Below are positions 1 through 5,248 of a stretch of 6,458 nt of DNA, piece after piece. The notes under the pieces are model-generated. The model ran no database searches. It saw only the letters and a list, made by a program, of their open reading frames with translations, and had not been told where the DNA came from. This stretch comes from Comamonadaceae bacterium (lineage in GTDB: Bacteria; Pseudomonadota; Gammaproteobacteria; Burkholderiales; Burkholderiaceae_C): positions 1-6,458 of the forward strand of contig CANHKH010000195.1 of NCBI GenBank assembly GCA_947460165.1, in the 5' to 3' direction. The stretch's first letter is position 1. Each line of letters begins with the position of its first letter. Position numbers and translations under genes: made by a program.

Positions 1-702
1 ATCTCGGTCTACACCGCGGCGCACACCGTGGTGCCCTTGCTCTCCAAGGTGCCGTATGACCCGCTCAAAGACATCTCGGCCGTGATCCCGCTGGCGGTGG
101 TGCCCAATGTGCTGGTGGTCGCGCCCAGCAAGGGCTTCAAGACGGTTCAAGACCTGGTGGCTGCGGCCAAGGCCAAGCCGGGCTCGCTCAATTACGCCTC
201 GGTGGGCGCGGGCACAGCGACCTCCATGAGCGCCGAGAAGTTTCGCGCCGCCACCGGCATAGATGCGGTGCACGTGCCCTTCAAGGGCTCGCCTGAGGCG
301 GTCAACGAGACGATTGCCGGCCGCACAGACTTTTTCTTTGCGCCGCTGGTCTCGGCCCTGCCCATGATCAAGGCCGGCCGCCTGCAAGCCCTGGCCGTGG
401 CCACCACCAAGCGCTCGGCGCAGCTGCCCGATGTGCCGACGCTGGCCGAAGCTGGCATTGCCAACGCCGAATACCTGTTCTGGATAGGCATGCTGGTGCC
501 GGTCAAGACGCCACGCGAGGTGGTCAACCGGCTCAACCAGGCCACCCTCAAGGCCTTGGCCACGCCCGAGGTGCGCGAGCGCCTGGCCAGCCAGGGCGCC
601 GAGCCCCTGCCCCTGAGCCCGGAGCAGTTCGATGCCATGATCCGCGAGGAAATGGCAGCCAACGCGGCCATCATCAAGGCCGCCGGCATCAAGATCGATT
701 GA
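1..702 (+). CDS. Bug-family (TctC) periplasmic solute-binding protein, 5' partial
   Basis: This is the C-terminal 233 residues of a Bug/TctC-type extracytoplasmic receptor, the family that binds carboxylates and other small organic acids in the periplasm and can feed tripartite tricarboxylate transporters. The frame is open from base 1 and stops with TGA at 700-702. Family members are usually about 320-330 residues, so roughly 90 residues, including the signal peptide, lie outside the window; a GTG at 28 is internal and not the start. Visible family signatures, numbered from base 1, are YDPLKD at residues 19-24, the GSLNYAS segment at 61-67, VPFKGSPEA at 92-100, AGRTDFFFA at 106-114, and AGRLQALAV at 125-133 followed by LPDVPTLAEAG at 142-152. 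The C-terminal helix region (about 170-233) is also typical. The tctA and tctB membrane genes are not seen here, and many Bug genes are orphans. The ligand cannot be deduced. Its stop abuts the stop of the convergent LysR gene. Confidence 0.93.
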   Translation: MSVYTAAHTVVPLLSKVPYDPLKDISAVIPLAVVPNVLVVAPSKGFKTVQDLVAAAKAKPGSLNYASVGAGTATSMSAEKFRAATGIDAVHVPFKGSPEAVNETIAGRTDFFFAPLVSALPMIKAGRLQALAVATTKRSAQLPDVPTLAEAGIANAEYLFWIGMLVPVKTPREVVNRLNQATLKALATPEVRERLASQGAEPLPLSPEQFDAMIREEMAANAAIIKAAGIKID

Positions 703-1650
703 TCAAGCCCGCAGCACGCCGCTGTGCGCGGCGGCATGGGCCAGCCACTGCGGCTGGCCCGCCATGGCGAGTGCGGCCTGCAGCGCGCGTGAGGGCCGCG
801 CTTGGCGCCAGCTGGCAAAGGCCAAGGGCGTGAGCATTTCGGGCTCGACCAGAGGCAGTGCTTCGAGCTCGCCCTGGCTTCGCACCGCGCCCACCAGCGC
901 GCCGGGCAACACACTGGCCAGGTGGGCGGTCTGCACGCACAGCGTCAAGGTGAGCATCGAATTCGTTTCCATCACCGGCTGCACCTGCACACCGGCTTGC
1001 GCAAAAGCGCTGTCCACCAAGCTGCGGTTGTGCATCTCGGGGGTGAGCAAGCACAGGGGCAGCTCAGCGGCGTCGGCCCAGCGCATGGGCGCGCCCAGGC
1101 GCAGCTGCGCCTCGGGTTGGGCGGCGCGGCGCACCAAAAAATAATGCTCGGTGCACTGCGCCAACAAGTCCAGGCGCTGGGCCCAAGCGCCTGCAGACAA
1201 ACGCTCTGCAAAACCCAGACCCAGGTCCAGCGCCAGGCTTTCCAGGCCTTCTTCAATGTGGCGCGAACTCAGCGAGCGCACCACAGGCGAAATGCCGGGG
1301 TGGCGGGCTTGCAGTTGTGCGGCAAAGCGCGCAGCCAAAGGCGCGGCCGTGGGCACCACGCCAATGACCAAGGGCCCCCTGGGCTGCTCGGCCGTGCTGG
1401 CCAAGTCTTGCTTGAGCAGCGCCTGCTCGTGCAGCATGCGCTGGGCCGAGGCCAGCACGCGCTCGCCCTCGGGGGTGAGGCCCGCATAGGTGCGGCCGCG
1501 CTTGACGATGGCGGTGCCAAACTCTTGCTCCAGCGCTTTCAAGGCGTTGGAGAGCGCCGGCTGGGTGATGTGGCAGGCCTGGGCCGCGCGCGCAAAGTGT
1601 TGGTGCTCGCTCAAAGCCACCAGGTAGCGCAGCGAGGCCAGGCTGCTCAT
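703..1650 (-). CDS. LysR-type transcriptional regulator
   Basis: This encodes a 315-residue LysR-type regulator, the usual length for the family, expected to act as a cytoplasmic DNA-binding tetramer responding to a small-molecule co-inducer. The N-terminal winged helix-turn-helix covers about residues 5-62; within it FARAAQACHITQPALSNALK (19-38) is the helix-turn-helix and GLTPEGE (57-63) is the wing-end signature. A linker helix follows (about 64-90), and the periplasmic-binding-protein-like effector domain starts at GPLVIGVVP (92-100) and runs to about 300. The ATG at 1650-1648 is chosen because LysR proteins begin a few residues before the LRYLVAL segment. That ATG shares its A with the TGA stop of apbC (TGATG), and there is no clear Shine-Dalgarno sequence ahead of it, so it is probably translated by coupling. 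An open frame continues upstream to about 1926, but it is the off-frame of apbC. The regulator lacks the common divergently transcribed neighbour, so its target is unknown; the convergent Bug gene is one candidate only by proximity. Confidence 0.94.
   Translation of the reverse strand: MSSLASLRYLVALSEHQHFARAAQACHITQPALSNALKALEQEFGTAIVKRGRTYAGLTPEGERVLASAQRMLHEQALLKQDLASTAEQPRGPLVIGVVPTAAPLAARFAAQLQARHPGISPVVRSLSSRHIEEGLESLALDLGLGFAERLSAGAWAQRLDLLAQCTEHYFLVRRAAQPEAQLRLGAPMRWADAAELPLCLLTPEMHNRSLVDSAFAQAGVQVQPVMETNSMLTLTLCVQTAHLASVLPGALVGAVRSQGELEALPLVEPEMLTPLAFASWRQARPSRALQAALAMAGQPQWLAHAAAHSGVLRA
717..733 (-). other. Short GC-rich hairpin at the 3' end of the LysR gene
   Basis: CGCCGC (717-722) and GCGGCG (728-733) can pair as a 6-bp stem with a 5-nt loop. 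It lies within the last codons of the LysR gene and just past the Bug stop, so it would form in transcripts from either direction. There is no T-tract after it on either strand, so it is not a canonical intrinsic terminator; it may simply reflect Ala-rich GC codons. Confidence 0.25.
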
Positions 1651-2753
1651 CAGGTGTTTTTGGAGATGCTGATGGTGGGGAACTTGGCTGAAAAGTCTTT
1701 GGCCTTGCCCGCCACCGTGACGGCCACCTTGCGCGCCAAGTCTTTGTAAATGCGGGCGAGCTCGCCGTCGGGGTCGGCCACCACGGTGGGCCGGCCGCTG
1801 TCGGCCTGCAGCCGAATGTGAATGTCCAGCGGCAAGGCGCCCAGGTAGTCCATGCCGTACTCGCTGGCCATCTTGCGGCCACCGCCTTCGCCAAAAATAT
1901 GCTCGGCGTGGCCGCAGTTGGAGCACACATGCACAGCCATGTTCTCCACAATGCCCAGGATGGGCACGCCCACCTTTTCAAACATCTTGATGCCCTTGCG
2001 CGCATCCAGCAGGGCAATGTCTTGCGGGGTGGTGACGATGACGGCCCCCGTCATGGGCACGCGCTGGCTGAGCGTGAGCTGGATGTCGCCGGTGCCGGGG
2101 GGCATGTCGACAATGAGGTAGTCCAGATCGCTCCAGTTGGTCTGGCGCAGCAGCTGCTCCAGCGCCTGCGTGGCCATGGGGCCGCGCCAGATCATGGCCT
2201 CGTCGGGGTTGATCAAAAAGCCAATGGACATGACCTGCACACCGTAGTTCTCCAGCGGCTCCATGGTCTTGCCGTCGTCGGACTCGGGCCGCCCTTCAAT
2301 GCCCATCATCATGGGCTGGCTGGGGCCGTAAATATCGGCGTCCAGCAAGCCCACGCGGGCGCCCTCGGCCGCCAGCGCCAGCGCCAGGTTGACGGCGGTG
2401 GTGCTCTTGCCCACCCCGCCTTTGCCCGAGGCCACGGCAATGATGTTTTTCACGTTGGGCATGAGCTGCACGCCGCGCTGCACGGCGTGCGAGATGACGC
2501 GCGTGGCCACGCTGACGCTGACCTCGGTCACGCCTGGCACCTGGCGGGCTGCCGCCATGAGTTGCTCGCGCAGCACCGGGTGCTGGCTGCGGGCCGGGTA
2601 GCCCAACTCCAGCTCAAAGGCGACTTTGCCACCCTCAATCTTCAGGCCCTTGATGGCTTTGGCGCTGACAAAATCCTGGCCGGTGTGCGGGTCCCGCACG
2701 GATTGCAAGGCGTCCAACACGGACTGAGCGGTGATGGGTGAGGCAAAGGCCAT
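1650..2753 (-). CDS. apbC: Iron-sulfur cluster carrier protein ApbC/Mrp (P-loop ATPase)
   Basis: This is a 367-residue Mrp/NBP35-family ATPase, a cytosolic scaffold that binds an Fe-S cluster and transfers it to apo-proteins; the family acts as a dimer with a bridging cluster. Residues 1-85 form the MIP18/DUF59-like domain, with DPHTGQDFVS at 21-30. The ATPase domain has the deviant Walker A GKGGVGKST at 110-118 with its signature lysine K111, a switch region DADIYGPS at 138-145, and the Walker B/switch segment IVDMPPGTGD at 214-223. The cluster-ligating CxxC pair is C277 and C280. All key residues are intact. The ATG at 2753-2751 is preferred because AGGGAG lies 9 nt upstream of it; a TTG two codons earlier is much less likely. 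The gene is divergent from metG, as in E. coli, and its stop overlaps the LysR start by one base. Confidence 0.97.
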   Translation of the reverse strand: MAFASPITAQSVLDALQSVRDPHTGQDFVSAKAIKGLKIEGGKVAFELELGYPARSQHPVLREQLMAAARQVPGVTEVSVSVATRVISHAVQRGVQLMPNVKNIIAVASGKGGVGKSTTAVNLALALAAEGARVGLLDADIYGPSQPMMMGIEGRPESDDGKTMEPLENYGVQVMSIGFLINPDEAMIWRGPMATQALEQLLRQTNWSDLDYLIVDMPPGTGDIQLTLSQRVPMTGAVIVTTPQDIALLDARKGIKMFEKVGVPILGIVENMAVHVCSNCGHAEHIFGEGGGRKMASEYGMDYLGALPLDIHIRLQADSGRPTVVADPDGELARIYKDLARKVAVTVAGKAKDFSAKFPTISISKNT

Positions 2754-2762
2754 GAACAACTT

Positions 2763-2768
2763 CTCCCT
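2763..2768 (-). promoter_or_regulatory. Ribosome binding site of apbC
   Basis: On the minus strand AGGGAG lies 9 nt upstream of the ATG at 2753-2751. This supports the ATG and argues against the in-frame TTG at 2759-2757, which would leave only 3 nt of spacing. Confidence 0.75.
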
Positions 2769-2869
2769 GGGAAATGGCTGGAAAGTCTAACCCTGTGGCC
2801 GGCCCTGCTCGGGCTGCGGGGTCTTGCACGCCGCCAAGGCACAGGCCGGCGCCCGTCCAGCCAGCCGCA

Positions 2870-2875
2870 TAAAAT
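2870..2875 (+). promoter_or_regulatory. Candidate -10 element for metG
   Basis: TAAAAT within the context CATAAAATC is the only A/T-rich hexamer in a GC-rich intergenic region and matches four of six bases of the sigma-70 consensus TATAAT. It would start transcription around 2881-2884, giving a leader of about 55 nt before the metG ATG. No good -35 hexamer is found 16-18 bp upstream, where the sequence is GC-rich, so the assignment is tentative. Confidence 0.35.
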
Positions 2876-2937
2876 CGTCCCAACTCCTCACGGTGACCCT
2901 GGCCTTGCGCCACCTCAGCCCTCCCCAAAGCCCACTT

Positions 2938-4980
2938 ATGTCCCAGCGCCGCCTGTTCGTCACCACCGCCTTGCCGTATGCCAACGGCAACTTTCACATC
3001 GGCCACATCATGGAGTACATCCAGGCCGACATTTGGGTGCGTTACCAAAGAATGCAGGGCCACGAGGTGAACTTTGTCTGCGCCGACGATGCCCACGGCG
3101 CGCCCATCATGATTGCCGCCGAAAAAGCGGGCAAAACGCCGCAGCAGTTTGTGGCCGACATTGCCGCCGGCCGCAAGCCCTACTTGGAGGGCTTTCACAT
3201 TGCCTTTGACAACTGGCACTCCACCGACGGCCCGGAAAACCACGCGCTGGCCCAGCAGGTCTACCTGGACCTGAAAAAAGCCGGCCTGATTGACACGCGC
3301 ACGATTGAGCAGTTCTTTGACCCTGAAAAGAACATGTTCTTGCCCGACCGCTTCATCAAGGGCGAGTGCCCCAAGTGCTCTGCCCGCGACCAGTACGGTG
3401 ACAACTGCGAGAGCTGCGGCGCGGTCTACGCGCCCACGGAACTGAAAAACCCCTTCTCAGCACTCTCAGGCGCCACGCCGGTGCTCAAGAACTCGGAGCA
3501 CTTTTTCTTCAAGCTTTCAGACCCGCGCTGCATTGCCTTTTTGAAAGACTGGACCACCAGCGGCGCGGTGCAGCCCGAGGTGCTCAACAAAATCACCGAG
3601 TGGATCGCCCCCGGCGAGGACGGCCGGCCCAAGATGGGCGACTGGGACATTTCGCGCGACGCACCCTACTTTGGCATTGAGATCCCTGATGCGCCGGGCA
3701 AGTACTTTTACGTCTGGCTGGACGCGCCCATTGGCTACCTGGCGTCTTTGAAAAACTACTTTGACAAAACCGGCCGCGACTTTGACGCCTTCATGGCCGA
3801 TCCTTCCACCGAGCAATACCACTTCATTGGCAAAGACATCATCACCTTCCACACCTTGTTCTGGCCGGCCATGCTGCATTTCTCGGGCCGCAAGGTGCCA
3901 AGCCAAGTGTTTGTGCACGGCTTTTTGACGGTCAACAGCGGCGAGAAAATGAGCAAAAGCCGGGGCACCGGTTTGGACCCGCTCAAATACCTCAGCCTGG
4001 GCATGAACCCCGAGTGGCTGCGCTACTACCTGGCGGCCAAGCTGAACGCCAAAAACGAGGACGTGGACTTCAATGCCGAAGACTTCATGCTGCGCGTCAA
4101 CTCGGACCTGGTGGGCAAGTTCATCAACATTGCCAGCCGGGCAGCGGGCTTTTTGACCAAGCGCTTTGGCGGGCAACTCACGCACAGCTTTGACACCCAA
4201 GGCGCGGCCCTGCTGCAGGCCTTGCGCAATGCCAGCAGCGAGATCGCCACGCTCTATCAAGAGCGCGAATACGGCCGCGCCACCCGCGAGATCATGGCCA
4301 TGGCCGACCAGGTCAACGTCTATGTGGACCAAAACAAGCCCTGGGAGCTGGCCAAAGACGAGGCCCAGAACGACAAGCTGCACCAGGTCTGTTCGGTGCT
4401 CATCAACGCCTTTGCCCAGCTCAGCCGCTACTTGGCGCCCGTGCTGCCTGCGCTGGCCGTGCAAGTGGAAAAGCTCATCGGTCAAAAGCTGGACCGCTGG
4501 GACGCAGCAGCCGAGGTGGACGCCATTGCGCCTTACCAGCACCTGATGCAGCGCGTGGTGCCCGAGCAATTGGCGTCTTTGTTTGAAGCCCCGGCAGCCG
4601 CGCCCGAGCCCGAGTTGCCCGGCGGCGAGGCCATTGCGCCCACCATCAGCATCGAGGACTTTGCCAAGATAGACCTGCGCATTGCCCGCATCGTCGACTG
4701 CCAAGCCGTGGAAGGCTCGACCAAGTTGCTGCGGCTGAGTCTGGACGTGGGCGAAGGCCGGCTGCGCCAAGTGTTCTCGGGCATCGCCAGCCAGTACAAG
4801 CCCCAAGACCTGCAGGGCAAGCTCACCGTGATGGTGGCCAACCTGGCGCCGCGCAAGATGAAATTTGGCATCAGCGAGGGCATGGTGCTGGCCGCCAGCC
4901 ACGCCGACGACAAAGCCCAACCGGGCATCCATGTGCTCGAGCCCAGCGCTGGCGCGCAGCCGGGCATGCGCATCCATTGA
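2938..4980 (+). CDS. metG: Methionyl-tRNA synthetase
   Basis: This encodes class Ia methionyl-tRNA synthetase, which charges initiator and elongator tRNA-Met with methionine using ATP in the cytoplasm. The product is 680 residues, close to the E. coli enzyme (677). The Rossmann core begins at once with LFVTTALPYANG (6-17) and the HIGH motif at 20-23. The zinc-binding insert carries C144, C147, C157 and C160. KMSKS is at 337-341, followed by the helical anticodon-binding domain (about 360-550, with NKPWEL at 466-471). An Ala/Pro-rich linker (about 551-569) leads to a C-terminal Trbp111/EMAP-like tRNA-binding domain (about 570-680, starting ISIEDFAKIDLRIARI), which in E. coli mediates dimerisation. 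All catalytic motifs are intact. The ATG at 2938 is chosen because the family starts only a few residues before the FVTTALPYANG motif. No clear Shine-Dalgarno sequence precedes it. The gene is divergent from apbC and 23 nt ahead of a small lipoprotein gene. Confidence 0.98.
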   Translation: MSQRRLFVTTALPYANGNFHIGHIMEYIQADIWVRYQRMQGHEVNFVCADDAHGAPIMIAAEKAGKTPQQFVADIAAGRKPYLEGFHIAFDNWHSTDGPENHALAQQVYLDLKKAGLIDTRTIEQFFDPEKNMFLPDRFIKGECPKCSARDQYGDNCESCGAVYAPTELKNPFSALSGATPVLKNSEHFFFKLSDPRCIAFLKDWTTSGAVQPEVLNKITEWIAPGEDGRPKMGDWDISRDAPYFGIEIPDAPGKYFYVWLDAPIGYLASLKNYFDKTGRDFDAFMADPSTEQYHFIGKDIITFHTLFWPAMLHFSGRKVPSQVFVHGFLTVNSGEKMSKSRGTGLDPLKYLSLGMNPEWLRYYLAAKLNAKNEDVDFNAEDFMLRVNSDLVGKFINIASRAAGFLTKRFGGQLTHSFDTQGAALLQALRNASSEIATLYQEREYGRATREIMAMADQVNVYVDQNKPWELAKDEAQNDKLHQVCSVLINAFAQLSRYLAPVLPALAVQVEKLIGQKLDRWDAAAEVDAIAPYQHLMQRVVPEQLASLFEAPAAAPEPELPGGEAIAPTISIEDFAKIDLRIARIVDCQAVEGSTKLLRLSLDVGEGRLRQVFSGIASQYKPQDLQGKLTVMVANLAPRKMKFGISEGMVLAASHADDKAQPGIHVLEPSAGAQPGMRIH

Positions 4981-4992
4981 CCCTAGATTCAC

Positions 4993-4997
4993 AGGAG
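4993..4997 (+). promoter_or_regulatory. Ribosome binding site of the small lipoprotein gene
   Basis: AGGAG lies 6 nt upstream of the ATG at 5004, an optimal spacing. It decides the start against an in-frame TTG at 4977 that overlaps the end of metG. The site is part of a perfect 10-bp palindrome, AGGAGCTCCT (4993-5002). Confidence 0.8.
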
Positions 4998-5003
4998 CTC
5001 CTT

Positions 5004-5204
5004 ATGCGCTTACTTGCATGTGTTTTGTTGGCCAGCTCGATGAGCTTGAGCGGCTGCGCCGTCATTGCCGTGGTCGACACCGCCGCCTCGGTGGCCGTGG
5101 GGGCAGTGGGTCTGGCGGCCGATGCCGCCGTGGGCACGGTGCGCATTGCCGGCAAGGCCGTGGGTGCGGCGGCAGACGCGGTGCTTCCCGACAAAAAGCC
5201 CTGA
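5004..5204 (+). CDS. Small Ala/Gly/Val-rich lipoprotein of unknown function
   Basis: This 66-residue product begins with a lipoprotein signal peptide: MRLL at the N-terminus, a hydrophobic core (3-15) and a lipobox L15-S16-G17-C18, so cleavage and lipidation are expected at C18. The residue after the cysteine is alanine rather than aspartate, which by the E. coli sorting rule suggests the outer membrane. The mature part would be only 49 residues and is almost entirely Ala, Val and Gly with aspartates at 25, 40 and 58. It shows a loose internal repeat (AVGLAADAA at about 34-42, AVGAAADAV at 52-60), and it ends in a charged PDKKP tail. The start has a strong ribosome binding site at 4993-4997. 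It may share a transcript with metG (23 nt gap) and the downstream SulP gene (44 nt gap). I do not recognise a characterised family with confidence; short lipoproteins of this style occur in proteobacteria without known function. It could coat the membrane as an amphipathic helix, but that is only inference. Confidence 0.82.
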   Translation: MRLLACVLLASSMSLSGCAVIAVVDTAASVAVGAVGLAADAAVGTVRIAGKAVGAAADAVLPDKKP

Positions 5205-5248
5205 CTTTGCGCTAAGGACTTGGGCAAACTAGGGCGTACAGTAGTGCC

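Larger units (their letters stand above)
2754..2937. other. Divergent apbC-metG intergenic region
   Basis: These 184 bp separate the start codons of the divergent apbC and metG genes and should hold both promoters. On the plus strand a TAAAAT box is visible at 2870-2875. On the minus strand TAGACT (2785-2790) is a weak -10-like match upstream of the apbC ribosome binding site, without a convincing -35 element. A GGCCGGCC palindrome sits at 2797-2804. I recognise no riboswitch, T-box or attenuator. The metG frame stays open upstream to a TTG at 2824, but the extra 38 residues do not resemble the start of a methionyl-tRNA synthetase, so I treat this stretch as untranslated. Confidence 0.6.

Noticed and set aside
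802..1749. Plus-strand open frame of 315 codons antisense to the LysR gene
   Set aside because: The product is low-complexity Gln/Gly/Arg-rich sequence with no family resemblance, and the opposite strand encodes a full-length LysR protein.
1818..2741. Plus-strand open frame of 307 codons antisense to apbC
   Set aside because: It is His/Gly/Ala-rich with no recognisable motif; it is explained by the third-position bias of apbC on the minus strand.
2775..2863. 7-bp inverted repeat TGGCTGG / CCAGCCA in the apbC-metG intergenic region
   Set aside because: The arms are short and about 75 bp apart in GC-rich DNA, which is expected by chance.
2824..2937. N-terminal extension of MetG from a TTG at 2824
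   Set aside because: The extra 38 residues are not hydrophobic or conserved-looking, and the known family start lies immediately before the FVTTALPYANG motif, matching the ATG at 2938.
3517..4992. Long minus-strand open frame (491 codons) antisense to metG
   Set aside because: Its translation is rich in His, Gly, Arg and Val without domain character, and it mirrors the high-GC codon bias of metG, whose product is unmistakable on the other strand.
4993..5002. AGGAGCTCCT perfect palindrome as an operator or regulatory hairpin
   Set aside because: With no loop it cannot form a stable hairpin, and half of it is simply the Shine-Dalgarno sequence of the lipoprotein gene; a chance palindrome is sufficient.
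5198..5230. Possible terminator between the lipoprotein and SulP genes (TTTGC / GCAAA)
   Set aside because: The stem is only 5 bp, the loop is about 13 nt and no T-tract follows.
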